This document shows, piece after piece, positions 51,080 through 60,310 of a stretch of DNA of 64,000 nt (the first letter of the stretch is position 1; each line of letters starts with the position of its first letter). The notes beneath the pieces were generated by a model that did not search any database, was not told the origin of the DNA, and was given only the letters and a program-made list of their open reading frames with translations. The stretch covers positions 1 through 64,000 of the forward strand of contig NZ_JAEH01000011.1 in assembly GCF_000518805.1 (NCBI RefSeq). The letters are read 5' to 3'. The position numbers and the translations under genes are program-made. Origin of the DNA: Shewanella waksmanii ATCC BAA-643. Lineage in GTDB: Bacteria; Pseudomonadota; Gammaproteobacteria; Enterobacterales; Shewanellaceae.

Positions 51080-52924
51080 TTAGCTACTTTGCTTTATCCA
51101 AAGATCAATTTCACTTTCTAGTACATCTAATGGTACAGGGCCATTTTTGAGTACTATTGTGTGGAAATCACGTATATCAAATTTGTCGCCTAATGCTTGC
51201 TGCGCTTTTTCTCTTAGTGCCAATATTTTGATCATACCAACCTTATAGGCGGTAGCTTGGCCAGGCATCACAATATGTCTTTCGACCATTTTTACTGCAT
51301 CTGATTTTGCATTGGGCGTGTTCTGTACGTAGTATTCGATGCCTTGCTCTCTGGTCCACTTTTTGGCGTGAATGCCGGTATCGACTACTAGGCGACAAGA
51401 GCGCCAGAGCTCCATGGCCAAGCGGCCAAAGTCAGAGTAGGGGTCTGCATACAGCCCCATCTCCTTAGGGAAGTACTCACTGTATAAACCCCATCCTTCA
51501 ACATAGGCTTGGTAGCCACCAAAACGTCTAAATTTCGGCACGCCTTGTAGCTCTTGAGCGATGGCGATTTGCATGTGATGGCCGGGTGTACCTTCGTGAT
51601 AAGCCAATGCTTCCATTTGGTATTTAGGCATGGCTTCCATGTCGTACAGGTTGGCGTAATAAGTGCCTGGGCGAGATCCGTCTGGGGTTGGTTGATTGTA
51701 AAATGCCTTACCAGCAGATTTCTCTCTAAAAGCTTCAACCCGTTTAACAACCATTGGTGCCTTTGGCTTAATATTAAATACTTCATCGAGTCGCGAAGTC
51801 ATATTGTCGATAAGCGCTGTGGCTTCGGTCAAATAGGCTTGGCGGCCCTCATCGGTTGCTGGATAGTAAAACTGTTTATCTTCGCGCATGAAAGTGAAAA
51901 ACTCAGCTAAGCTCCCCTCGAAGTTAACTTGCTTCATGATGGCGCGCATTTCGTCATGAATACGATCAACCTCACTTAAGCCAAGTTGATGGATTTCATC
52001 TGCGCTCATATCTGTCGTAGTCGTGCGCGCTAACGCCATATTGTAAAACTGCTCGCCATTTTCAAAACGCCATACACCGTCTCGAGTATCGGCACGCTTC
52101 TCTAAGTCTGTCATATAGCTAATTAGGCTAGTGTAAGCGGGCTTAACCTGTTTGATGAGCGCTGATTTGGCTTGTTTTAGTAGCGCTTCTTGCTGTGATT
52201 GGCTTATATCGAGTAGGGCAACTTTGCGCTTGAAGTCAGCCCAAATCGCACTATCTTCGCCATTATCAAAAGGTGCGCCAGTTATGATGTTCTTACTGTC
52301 TGATAACACATAAGGGAATACAAACTTAGGTGCAATAATGCCTTTTTCAGCCCGGACTTCGAGTGATTGCGTGAGTTGATGTAGATTGCTCGGTACCGCT
52401 TGGAGGCGAGCGATATAGGCTTGTGCATCAGCTTCATTGCTAATTTGATGTTGATTGATCAGAAACGAGGCAATGAAAGAGTGACCGCCATACATTTGAT
52501 TGACAGGGTAACTATAATGACGCCATTGATGCTGATCTATTGCTTGAGTTAAGCGTGCTTTAAGTAAGTCGTAACTGAGACGAGTTTGTTGATCTAGCTT
52601 GTCAATGTTAATGCTATTGAGCTCAGCGAGGTGCTTTTGGCTGCGGATTAGTTTACGTTCATCCGCTTGCTCACCGCGCTCATCCCACTTGTCATAATCT
52701 GTTTTGATACCAAGTTGGGTTTGGGTGGTGGGGCTAGCCATCACATTATCCATAAAAATGCGTTCAAACAGCGCGTTGGCTTTTTCTGATTCACTATTAA
52801 GTGATTGTGCGACTGGTTGGTTGGGGCTTGATAGGCCAGCACCATTAGCGGCTAAGGTAACTGGTGAAGCAAGTAAAGCACTCAGGGTTAGTGCGATTAG
52901 GGTCGTTGTTGTTTTTATTTGCAT
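51080..52924 (-). CDS. DUF885 family protein, exported putative metallopeptidase
   Basis: 614 residues with a signal peptide (MQIKTTTTLIALTLSALLASPVTLA) and mostly helical sequence. The family signature AYHEGTPGHHMQIAIA (about residue 440) has the HExxxGHH-like pattern of DUF885, thought to bind metal; peptidase activity is inferred from fold relationships only. RDGVWRFENGEQFYN and AMPKYQMEALAYHE are other conserved blocks. Monocistronic, with its own terminator. Confidence 0.87.
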   Translation of the reverse strand: MQIKTTTTLIALTLSALLASPVTLAANGAGLSSPNQPVAQSLNSESEKANALFERIFMDNVMASPTTQTQLGIKTDYDKWDERGEQADERKLIRSQKHLAELNSINIDKLDQQTRLSYDLLKARLTQAIDQHQWRHYSYPVNQMYGGHSFIASFLINQHQISNEADAQAYIARLQAVPSNLHQLTQSLEVRAEKGIIAPKFVFPYVLSDSKNIITGAPFDNGEDSAIWADFKRKVALLDISQSQQEALLKQAKSALIKQVKPAYTSLISYMTDLEKRADTRDGVWRFENGEQFYNMALARTTTTDMSADEIHQLGLSEVDRIHDEMRAIMKQVNFEGSLAEFFTFMREDKQFYYPATDEGRQAYLTEATALIDNMTSRLDEVFNIKPKAPMVVKRVEAFREKSAGKAFYNQPTPDGSRPGTYYANLYDMEAMPKYQMEALAYHEGTPGHHMQIAIAQELQGVPKFRRFGGYQAYVEGWGLYSEYFPKEMGLYADPYSDFGRLAMELWRSCRLVVDTGIHAKKWTREQGIEYYVQNTPNAKSDAVKMVERHIVMPGQATAYKVGMIKILALREKAQQALGDKFDIRDFHTIVLKNGPVPLDVLESEIDLWIKQSS

Positions 52925-53037
52925 GTGTCGTCTTCCTATTATTATTGCTTGTTATCCTAATAAAGGTTGGCGATGATTTTCTAATATAATTGTTAGCAGA
53001 TGTGTATTATTGCGCAGAAAGTTGACGAATCTGTATA

Positions 53038-53098
53038 TAGCGACTACCGCGAGGCTAACGGGCTTTATCCTAGCGGCTACTCGCGATGTCAGTCGCTA
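53038..53098. repeat. 61-bp imperfect inverted repeat between hemW and the DUF885 gene
   Basis: Nested stems TAGCGACT/AGTCGCTA (outer, perfect), CGCGAG/CTCGCG (perfect) and GCTA/TAGC. It has no adjacent T run on either strand. It lies 32 bp after the hemW stop and 113 bp before the DUF885 start, so it may stabilise the hemW operon 3' end. Confidence 0.65.
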
Positions 53099-53130
53099 AT
53101 TGTACAATGTGGTTTCGGTCTAGCTCGGGC

Positions 53131-54273
53131 CTATTCGTCAAAAAATAGCCCCAGTAGTTCATTGACGAACATGCTACCTTTTGCGGTTAATTGCCAATGA
53201 TCACTGCTAACAGTCACTAAGCCTTTAGCTTGTGCTTGCTGCATGGGTTTTATTATTGATGTCGCCGCTAAGCCGGTACGTTGCTCAAACTCTACTTTAG
53301 GGATCGCGGCCATTAATCGAAAGCGATTCATTAAGTACTCTAGCGCACGATCGTTAAGTGCTATTTCATTCTTATCAAATAGATAATCTTGCTCAGACAA
53401 GTAGCCCTTAGGGTGTTTAACTTTGACCGTTCTAAATAGTTGTTGTTGGCTCAAGTCGGTAATTTTGCCGTGGGCACCACAGCCGATGCCGATGTAGTCT
53501 CCAAATTGCCAATAGTTGATGTTATGACGACATTGGTAGCCAGGTTTTGCATAGGCGGATATCTCATATTGTTGATACCCAAGCTCTGCCAACTTCTTCT
53601 GACCCTGCTCGTAAATGTGCCACAATGCTTCATCGTCAGGCAGCTGCGGTGGTTTAGAGTGAAACAGCGTATTAGGCTCAATGGTGAGCTGATACCAAGA
53701 CAAGTGCGGTGGGTTGAGCTCTGCAGCTTGCGCGATGTCAGCCATGGCTTGCTCGTAGCTTTGATTGGGCAAACCATGCATCAAATCTAAATTAAAGCTG
53801 TTAAATCCCGCTTTATGCGCCTGTTTAGCGGCAGCTTGGGCTTCGCCTTCATCATGGATCCGACCGAGCAAGTTAAGCTTATCTGTGGCAAAACTCTGTA
53901 CGCCAATTGATAACCTGTTGACGCCAGCACGCTGATAAGCGGCAAGGTCATCATGCTCTAAGGTGCCAGGGTTTGCTTCCATGGTAATTTCGATACTGTC
54001 TTCAAAGACAATTCGTGCCTGTACGCCATCGAGTAAGCGTTTGATTTGTTGAGCATCAAATAGTGAAGGCGTACCACCACCTATGAAGATTGAGTGCAAT
54101 CGACGGCCCTGAACGTAGGCTAAGTCTTGGTCTAAGTCTTCAAGCAGCGCGTCGACATATTCCTGTTGCGGTAACTCACCGTGTTGACCATGGGAGTTGA
54201 AGTCGCAATAAGGGCATTTTTGTACACACCAAGGAATATGGATATACAGACTAAGTGGTGGCAGTGTTAACAT
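53131..54273 (-). CDS. hemW: Heme chaperone HemW (radical SAM)
   Basis: 380-residue radical SAM protein, formerly called coproporphyrinogen oxidase-like, that delivers heme. The N-terminal CVQKCPYCDF (C-x3-C-x2-C) binds the 4Fe-4S cluster; FIGGGTPSLF, GVNRLSIGVQSF and the HemW motif CRHNINYW follow, with the C-terminal HemN-type domain. The four-cysteine pattern of true HemN (CxxxCxxCxC) is absent, since Asp-Phe follows. Its start overlaps the rdgB stop (TAATG). Confidence 0.93.
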   Translation of the reverse strand: MLTLPPLSLYIHIPWCVQKCPYCDFNSHGQHGELPQQEYVDALLEDLDQDLAYVQGRRLHSIFIGGGTPSLFDAQQIKRLLDGVQARIVFEDSIEITMEANPGTLEHDDLAAYQRAGVNRLSIGVQSFATDKLNLLGRIHDEGEAQAAAKQAHKAGFNSFNLDLMHGLPNQSYEQAMADIAQAAELNPPHLSWYQLTIEPNTLFHSKPPQLPDDEALWHIYEQGQKKLAELGYQQYEISAYAKPGYQCRHNINYWQFGDYIGIGCGAHGKITDLSQQQLFRTVKVKHPKGYLSEQDYLFDKNEIALNDRALEYLMNRFRLMAAIPKVEFEQRTGLAATSIIKPMQQAQAKGLVTVSSDHWQLTAKGSMFVNELLGLFFDE

Positions 54274-54875
54274 TAGTCGAGCACGCCTTTAGCTTGCATC
54301 TGGGTGAGTAAAAGCTGCATGGCTTTACCACGATGACTGAGAGCATTTTTTTCATCGCTAGTTAATTCGGCAGCGGTACAACTGTGGCCTTGAGGAATAA
54401 AAATTGGGTCATAACCATGGCCGTTATCGCCGGCAACCTTAAAGCCGATTTCACCTTCCCACGAGGCTTGGCAAATGATGGGCGTTGGATCAGCGCTATG
54501 GCGCATATAGACCAGCACACACTGGAAGCGGGCGCTACGGTTCTGTTTTTCGTCGGCAATGGCATCGAGTAGTTTCATATAGTTGTCGCTGTCTTTGGCG
54601 TTTTCACCACCATAGCGAGCTGAATAGATGCCTGGTGCACCATTGAGAAGGTCAACTTCAAGTCCTGAATCGTCTGCAATGGCAGGCATGCCGGTGACTT
54701 CAGCGGCGTGACGCGCTTTGATAATAGCATTTTCAACAAAAGTGGTACCGGTTTCGGCAACTTCAGATACGTTGAACTGGCTCTGTGGCATGACTTCAAT
54801 GCCAAACTCAGCCAATATTTCTGAAAACTCTTTTAACTTGCCTTTGTTACCGCTAGCTAACACTATTTTTTTCAC
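54273..54875 (-). CDS. rdgB: dITP/XTP pyrophosphatase RdgB
   Basis: Removes non-canonical purine nucleoside triphosphates. 200 residues: VLASGNKGKLKEF at the N-terminus, FVENAIIKARHAA, IADDSGLEVDLLNGAPGIYSARYGG (near residue 66-90), GHGYDPIFIP and LSHRGKAM. GTG 54875 is chosen because AAAGGTGAT stands at proper distance and MKKIVLASGN fits the family; ATG 54881 and GTG 54896 are alternatives. Coupled to hemW. Confidence 0.94.
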   Translation of the reverse strand: MKKIVLASGNKGKLKEFSEILAEFGIEVMPQSQFNVSEVAETGTTFVENAIIKARHAAEVTGMPAIADDSGLEVDLLNGAPGIYSARYGGENAKDSDNYMKLLDAIADEKQNRSARFQCVLVYMRHSADPTPIICQASWEGEIGFKVAGDNGHGYDPIFIPQGHSCTAAELTSDEKNALSHRGKAMQLLLTQMQAKGVLD

Positions 54876-54950
54876 AATCATCACCTTTCGGGCCACATTT
54901 TAGCGCGCCATGATACCCAAGGATGGCTGAAAACGGTAGTGAAGAAAACA

Positions 54951-54975
54951 ATCAAGGCAGCTTAGCTGCCTTGAT
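54951..54975 (-). terminator. Hairpin after the DUF4426 gene
   Basis: Perfect stem ATCAAGGCAG / CTGCCTTGAT with loop CTTAG; on the minus strand it is followed by TGTTTTC. A weak terminator that may allow some read-through into rdgB. Confidence 0.6.
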
Positions 54976-54978
54976 GGG

Positions 54979-55413
54979 TCACTCTACATAAAATTTCTGT
55001 TTGAATTTGAGCTGGGTATTGAGCTCGTTGTCATGCTTAATGGCGATTTGAAAGTTGATTTCTTGATCGTCTCGATAAGGTACTTCAGCAATATAGTAGA
55101 TGGCATCGCCTTCACGTATCTCTCTAAAGTTCAGGTTTATTCGTGCATCAAGCAGGTTATTGGCTATTCCTGATATATCTACCGGTACCGCAGGGTGACC
55201 TTGTAGATTATTTTGCTGCACCGAGATATTGATAATACCGGTATAACTGCTGCGTTTGATGCCATAGGTTTTGGCAATGGAGGGGGTTAGAAAGGTACTG
55301 CCTAATGCCACGTAGTGGATGTCAAAGTTGCCGACGACTTTTTTTTGTTCTGCTAGCGCATTGGGGCTATAGGTAATAACCAGTAAAAGGGTTGCGATCA
55401 GTAAACGTACCAT
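54979..55413 (-). CDS. DUF4426 periplasmic protein
   Basis: 144 residues with a signal peptide (MVRLLIATLLLVITYSPNALA) and a beta-rich mature domain (FDIHYVALGSTFLTPSIAKTYG, residues 30-51; ending QLKFKQKFYVE). It matches the DUF4426 family, usually found in this yggT-yggU-rdgB neighbourhood in gammaproteobacteria. Function unknown. Confidence 0.85.
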   Translation of the reverse strand: MVRLLIATLLLVITYSPNALAEQKKVVGNFDIHYVALGSTFLTPSIAKTYGIKRSSYTGIINISVQQNNLQGHPAVPVDISGIANNLLDARINLNFREIREGDAIYYIAEVPYRDDQEINFQIAIKHDNELNTQLKFKQKFYVE

Positions 55414-55508
55414 AGTGATACTCCTCGGTTGGCGCTTTTATCAAGTATAGGGGATAGCGCGGTTTCGATCTTGTTTTGCTGTATTTTGTTACGTTTTATT
55501 CAATTGAT

Positions 55509-55802
55509 TTATGGGTGCAGCCATTGCGCAATCACGGTTGGTATTTGCTTGGGGGCAATCACTTCCACTTGTTTATGGCGCCCAAGTGAGCCTTTGGTAA
55601 TCGTGATAGCTGATTTAGGCACCTTAAAGGCTTTAGACAGCCACTTAGTGAGGTGGGCATTAGCCTTACCATCTATGGGGGGCGCAGTGATGGCTACTTT
55701 TATCTCGTCCCCATGCAATCCCACCCACTGGTTACGACTGGCTTTAGGCTGAATATATAGCTTGAGCAGCAAGTTATCTTGCTGCTCAATTAATGCTGCC
55801 AC
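55509..55802 (-). CDS. yggU: YggU family protein (DUF167)
   Basis: 97 residues with the DUF167 pattern: [37 protein letters not shown] and [10 protein letters not shown]. Small alpha/beta protein of unknown function. Its ATG shares a base with the yggT stop. Confidence 0.92.
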   Translation of the reverse strand: MAALIEQQDNLLLKLYIQPKASRNQWVGLHGDEIKVAITAPPIDGKANAHLTKWLSKAFKVPKSAITITKGSLGRHKQVEVIAPKQIPTVIAQWLHP

Positions 55803-56350
55803 TATACGTTAGCCCAAAACGGCACATACTGACTGAGCAATATGTTGAGGAAATTAAGGATTATCATCATAACGAGTAGCGATAAATCTAAACCACCCAT
55901 TGGCGGTAATAGTCGGCGAATGGGTGATAACAGTGGCTCTGTTAGTTGACCCATAACCATTTCAATTGGGTTATGCCCTTGGCTGACCCAACTTAAAATA
56001 GCGCGGATGATTAACATCCAGAAAAGTAACACCCCAGCCTCTTTTATTACTGACACGATAGAGATGATCAATATGGTGACAATGTCGATGTTGGCGCCTG
56101 CCATTAAGCTTAAGATCACAAACTTAGCCACGACCACTAATAGCGCCAGTACGACTGAAGCGGTATCTAAGTTGCCCATCGAAGGCAGTATTCGGCGCAT
56201 CGGTGCGACAATAGGGTGGGTTGCTTTAACGATAAATTGGCTAAACGGGTTGTAAAAATCAGCGCGCGCCAGTTGTAACCAAATGCGTAAAATTACCACC
56301 ATTAGGTATAGATCAAATAGGGTGCTGACTAAAAAACTAAATGCGTTCAT
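55802..56350 (-). CDS. yggT: YggT family membrane protein
   Basis: 182-residue inner-membrane protein made of two YGGT repeats, each a pair of hydrophobic helices followed by the motif P-FRRILP: here [18 protein letters not shown] and [18 protein letters not shown]. Function not settled; linked to cation homeostasis or division in other bacteria. It lies between proC and yggU. Confidence 0.93.
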   Translation of the reverse strand: MNAFSFLVSTLFDLYLMVVILRIWLQLARADFYNPFSQFIVKATHPIVAPMRRILPSMGNLDTASVVLALLVVVAKFVILSLMAGANIDIVTILIISIVSVIKEAGVLLFWMLIIRAILSWVSQGHNPIEMVMGQLTEPLLSPIRRLLPPMGGLDLSLLVMMIILNFLNILLSQYVPFWANV

Positions 56351-56380
56351 TGTTGGTCTCTATTATTGGTCAGGGATCAA

Positions 56381-57199
56381 TTAATATTGCTTGGCCATCT
56401 CTTCTGCTCTGGCAATACAGTCATGCATTGCATTACGCACAATACCACGCAAATCGGCTTGTTCAAACGCTGCAACAGCCTGTGCTGTTGTACCGCCTTT
56501 TGATGTCACATTCTCTCGCAGCTGGGCTGCACTGAGTTGTGGGTTTTGTTTAACCATTGCAGCCGCTCCCATTGCGGCCTGTTGTACAAGTGCTCTTGCA
56601 GCTTGTTCATCAACGCCATCTTGCTTGGCGCTGTCAATCATCGCTTCCATCATAAGGAAAAAATAGGCAGGAGAGCTACCCGCTAATGCTATAACTTGAT
56701 TGAGCTCATCTTCTTGATTCACCCAAACGACTTCACCGCCGCTAGCCATAAGCTGCTCTACATAATCTTTGTCGCTTTGAGAGACCTTGTCATCGGCGAA
56801 AAGCCCGGTCATGCCTACGCCTATTTGCGTGGGGGTATTTGGCATGGTGCGTACTAACTTAATTGGCTGGTTAAAGTAATCTTGATAACGGTTGGCAGTG
56901 ACCCCCGCAGCAATGGTAATAACTAATTTGTCAGTCATATCGAGCTGGCTTAACTGCTGACAAACACTTTCCATTAGGTGCGGTTTAACACATAACACAA
57001 CCACATCAGCTTCTGCTGCGGCTGGTAGGTTATCATTAGAGGTTTTAATGCCCAGTTGTTGAGACAATTTATCCAGCTTGGCTTGGCTTGGGTTCGTTGC
57101 ATGGATGAGTTGTGGGTTATAGCCACTTTTGACCAATCCACTAGTTATGCTGCTGGTCATGTTACCTGCGCCGATAAAGCATATCTTTTTCTGTATCAT
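56381..57199 (-). CDS. proC: Pyrroline-5-carboxylate reductase
   Basis: Last step of proline synthesis. 272 residues: NAD(P)-binding FIGAGNMTSSITSGL, VKPHLM, RTMPNTPTQIGVGMTGL, and the family signature with AGSSPAYFFLMMEAMIDSA (near residue 172-190) and VTSKGGTTAQAV. It is 30 bp before yggT and 117 bp after yggS. Confidence 0.96.
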   Translation of the reverse strand: MIQKKICFIGAGNMTSSITSGLVKSGYNPQLIHATNPSQAKLDKLSQQLGIKTSNDNLPAAAEADVVVLCVKPHLMESVCQQLSQLDMTDKLVITIAAGVTANRYQDYFNQPIKLVRTMPNTPTQIGVGMTGLFADDKVSQSDKDYVEQLMASGGEVVWVNQEDELNQVIALAGSSPAYFFLMMEAMIDSAKQDGVDEQAARALVQQAAMGAAAMVKQNPQLSAAQLRENVTSKGGTTAQAVAAFEQADLRGIVRNAMHDCIARAEEMAKQY

Positions 57200-57316
57200 T
57201 ATTGCTCTCTAAGCTCCTGCCTATGAGGGGTAACTAGCATTCCTACCGCGCGCTAATTACCAGTCATCTTACTAAATTGTTGTCGAATTTAACTCATTTA
57301 GCCGCTGGGCGGCATA

Positions 57317-58012
57317 TTAGGAATAGTCTCGTGCGCCAAATATCGCTGTGCCTATGCGTACCATGGTAGAGCCGTGGGTGACAGCCGCTTCTAAATCGTT
57401 ACTCATCCCCATCGAAAGCGTATCAATACTGGAATGTTGCTGCTGCAATGTTTGATACAGGGTTTGCATGGCGCTGAGCTCATGTTGCTGCTGCTCGGGT
57501 GAGCATTCGGCACTGGGAATCGCCATAATGCCGCGCAGACACAGGTTAGGCAGTTTTTTGATGTCACTGGCCAGTTGCAGTGCTTGTTCGACACTGCAGC
57601 CAGATTTGCTGCTTTCGTTACTAATATTAATTTGAATACAGACATTTAGCGGTGCTTTTCCCGCTGGGCGCTGTTCGTTTAAGCGCTTGGCGATTTTATC
57701 CCGTGATAGCGTGTGTATCCAATCAAAGTTTTCGGCGACAATTTTACTTTTGTTTGACTGCAATGGGCCAATGAAATGCCAAATGATTTCAGGGCATTGT
57801 GTGGCTAACTGCTTAACCTTTTGTTCGCCTTCTTGTACGTAATTTTCACCAAATTGGCGCTGCCCAGCGGCATAAGCGGCTTGGATTTGCGAAATCGGCT
57901 TGGTTTTACTGACTGCCAGTAAATGAATATCGCTTGGATCTCGCGCTGCTTTTTGCGACGCTTGGGTAATTCTTAGGTGGGCGTTAGCCAGTCTGTCTGC
58001 TATTGTTGTCAT
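57317..58012 (-). CDS. yggS: PLP homeostasis protein YggS
   Basis: 231-residue single-domain PLP-binding protein of alanine racemase fold. The PLP lysine lies in LLAVSKTKPISQI (near residue 36); FGENYVQEG, WHFIGPLQSNKSK and SMGMSNDLEAAVTHGSTMVRIGT follow (the last at about residues 201-223). Divergent from pilT with 35 bp between the starts, the same neighbour as in E. coli. Confidence 0.96.
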   Translation of the reverse strand: MTTIADRLANAHLRITQASQKAARDPSDIHLLAVSKTKPISQIQAAYAAGQRQFGENYVQEGEQKVKQLATQCPEIIWHFIGPLQSNKSKIVAENFDWIHTLSRDKIAKRLNEQRPAGKAPLNVCIQINISNESSKSGCSVEQALQLASDIKKLPNLCLRGIMAIPSAECSPEQQQHELSAMQTLYQTLQQQHSSIDTLSMGMSNDLEAAVTHGSTMVRIGTAIFGARDYS

Positions 58013-58047
58013 GATGTAAGTTTTTGGTTGAATGGATGTCCCGAACT

Positions 58048-59085
58048 ATGGAAATCACAGAGTTACTTGCCTTTAGTGTAAAACACAACGCTTCAGATCT
58101 ACACCTTAGTGCTGGCGTTTCGCCAATGATACGTGTTGATGGTGAAGTCAGAAAGATTAATCTGCCTGCTTTAGATCATCAAGGCGTACATAGCTTAGTC
58201 TATGACATTATGAATGATAAGCAGCGTAAAGATTACGAAGAACATTTAGAGATAGATTTTTCTTTTGAAGTGCCTAATTTAGCACGATTTCGTGTCAATG
58301 CTTATAATCAGTCTCGCGGCGCTGCAGCCGTTTTTCGTACCATTCCCAGTGATATTCTGAGCTTAGAGCAATTAGGCGCTCCAGAAATTTTTAAGAAAAT
58401 CTCTAGTTACCCGCGGGGTTTAGTACTGGTTACCGGGCCTACTGGTTCTGGTAAAAGTACCACTTTGGCGGCGATGATTGATTACGTGAATGAAAATCGC
58501 CATGACCACATTCTGACTATTGAAGACCCAATAGAATTTGTACACCAAAACAAGCAGTGCTTGATTAACCAACGTGAGGTTCATAAGCATACCCATAGCT
58601 TCAATGCCGCACTAAGAAGCGCTTTACGTGAAGATCCCGATGTTATTCTAGTGGGTGAGATGCGTGACCTTGAAACCATTCGTTTGGCGATGACGGCAGC
58701 GGAGACCGGTCATTTAGTATTCGGCACCTTGCATACCACCTCAGCGGCAAAAACCATTGACCGTGTGGTGGATGTTTTCCCTGAAGGTGAAAAAGGCATG
58801 GTGCGGACCATGCTCTCTGAGTCATTGCAGGCGGTGATTTCGCAAACCCTGATTAAGAAAGTCGGCGGTGGTCGAGTGGCGGCTCATGAAATTATGATGG
58901 GTACCCCTGCGATTCGAAATCTAATCCGTGAAGATAAAGTGGCGCAGATGTATTCGGCGATTCAGACCGGTATGGCTCATGGCATGCAAACACTGGATCA
59001 ATGCCTGCAAAATCTAGTCAATCGTGGCCAAATCACCCGCGAAGACGCCATGCAAAAAAGCGCGAATAAGCAAACGACATTTTAA
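58048..59085 (+). CDS. pilT: Type IV pilus retraction ATPase PilT
   Basis: Hexameric ATPase powering pilus retraction and twitching. 345 residues: MEITELLAFSVKHNASDLHL start, Walker A GPTGSGKSTT, Asp box, Walker B VILVGEMRD, His box GHLVFGTLHTTS, and the PilT-specific AIRNLIRE. ATG 58048 gives the normal length; the frame runs upstream to 58024. Confidence 0.97.
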   Translation: MEITELLAFSVKHNASDLHLSAGVSPMIRVDGEVRKINLPALDHQGVHSLVYDIMNDKQRKDYEEHLEIDFSFEVPNLARFRVNAYNQSRGAAAVFRTIPSDILSLEQLGAPEIFKKISSYPRGLVLVTGPTGSGKSTTLAAMIDYVNENRHDHILTIEDPIEFVHQNKQCLINQREVHKHTHSFNAALRSALREDPDVILVGEMRDLETIRLAMTAAETGHLVFGTLHTTSAAKTIDRVVDVFPEGEKGMVRTMLSESLQAVISQTLIKKVGGGRVAAHEIMMGTPAIRNLIREDKVAQMYSAIQTGMAHGMQTLDQCLQNLVNRGQITREDAMQKSANKQTTF

Positions 59086-59098
59086 GTAGGAAGATAAT

Positions 59099-60211
59099 AT
59101 GGATGTCCTCCCATTTTTAAAGGTAATGATTGAGCGCAAAGCGTCTGATTTATTCATTACTGCGGGCTTTCCACCTAGTGCGAAAATTGATGGTGAACTA
59201 AGGCCGTTAGCGGAAAACCCATTTTCACCTGAGCAATCGCTAGCGTTTGTTGAGTCGCTAATGACAGATGTGCAAAAACAGGAGTTTCATGAAAGCCGTG
59301 AATGTAACTTCGCTTTTGCTGCGAAAGATTTAGGGCGTTTTCGTGTGAGTGCATTTTGGCAACGAGAGTCGCCAGGGTGTGTGATGCGTCGTATCGAAAC
59401 CCAAATTCCTCTGGTTGACGACCTCAAGCTACCGCCTATCTTGAAAGACTTGGTGATGAGTAAGCGTGGTCTGATTATTATGGTTGGCGGTACCGGTACA
59501 GGTAAGTCAACTTCGCTGGCTGCACTGGTTGGTTACCGCAACTCTAATGCCCGAGGGCACATCTTAACCATTGAGGATCCGGTTGAATTTGTCCACGACC
59601 ATCGCAAAAGTATTATTACTCAGCGTGAGGTTGGCATCGATACAGACTCATTTGATGCCGCGCTTAAGAGCTCATTGCGCCAAGCGCCCGATGTGATTTT
59701 GATTGGTGAGATCCGTACCCAAGAAACCATGGAGTTTGCGTTATCGTTTGCTGAAACCGGGCATTTATGTATGGCAACCTTGCACGCCAACAACGCCAAC
59801 CAAGCGCTGGACCGCATCATGCATTTAGTGCCAGAGAATAAGCATCAGCAATTGTTATTTGATTTATCTTTGAACTTGCGCGGCATTGTTGCTCAGCAGC
59901 TCATTCCCAAGAGTGATGGCAGCGGCAGGCGTGCAGCAATCGAAGTGTTGATTAACACGCCAAGGGTTGCCAGCTTAATTGCCAAAAATGAGCTGCACGT
60001 GCTGAAAGAAACCATGGCTAAATCAAATGAGCAAGGAATGCAGACATTTGACCAAGCTTTACTACAGTTATATAGCGAAGGTGAAATCTCCTACGCAGAT
60101 GCACTGCATCACGCTGACTCGCCTAATGACTTGCGTCTGATGATTAAGCTACAAAATTCAGACTCACCGAGTTCAGGTTTTATGGAAGGGGTGACCCTAG
60201 ACCTCGACTAG
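59099..60211 (+). CDS. pilU: Type IV pilus retraction ATPase accessory protein PilU
   Basis: 370-residue PilT paralogue that supports retraction together with PilT. Walker A GGTGTGKSTS, VILIGEIRTQET, GHLCMATLHANNANQAL. The C-terminal tail (SSGFMEGVTLDLD) is typical of PilU. It is 13 bp after pilT, as usual, and is followed by a terminator. Confidence 0.95.
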   Translation: MDVLPFLKVMIERKASDLFITAGFPPSAKIDGELRPLAENPFSPEQSLAFVESLMTDVQKQEFHESRECNFAFAAKDLGRFRVSAFWQRESPGCVMRRIETQIPLVDDLKLPPILKDLVMSKRGLIIMVGGTGTGKSTSLAALVGYRNSNARGHILTIEDPVEFVHDHRKSIITQREVGIDTDSFDAALKSSLRQAPDVILIGEIRTQETMEFALSFAETGHLCMATLHANNANQALDRIMHLVPENKHQQLLFDLSLNLRGIVAQQLIPKSDGSGRRAAIEVLINTPRVASLIAKNELHVLKETMAKSNEQGMQTFDQALLQLYSEGEISYADALHHADSPNDLRLMIKLQNSDSPSSGFMEGVTLDLD

Positions 60212-60230
60212 TTGCAATATAGTCGTATGA

Positions 60231-60264
60231 AGTAAAGCAGGCAGTCGCCTGCTTTACTTTTTTT
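60231..60264 (+). terminator. Terminator after pilU
   Basis: Stem AGTAAAGCAGGC / GCCTGCTTTACT with loop AGTC and TTTTTT. Confidence 0.88.
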
Positions 60265-60310
60265 GTATGCAAAGTGACGGATAAAAATTCCCTCACAAGG
60301 ATGAGTGATC

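Noticed and set aside
53131-54273. Oxygen-independent coproporphyrinogen III oxidase (HemN) as the call for this gene
   Set aside because: The cluster motif lacks the fourth cysteine of HemN, the HNxxYW motif and shorter length fit HemW, and the rdgB neighbour is that of hemW.
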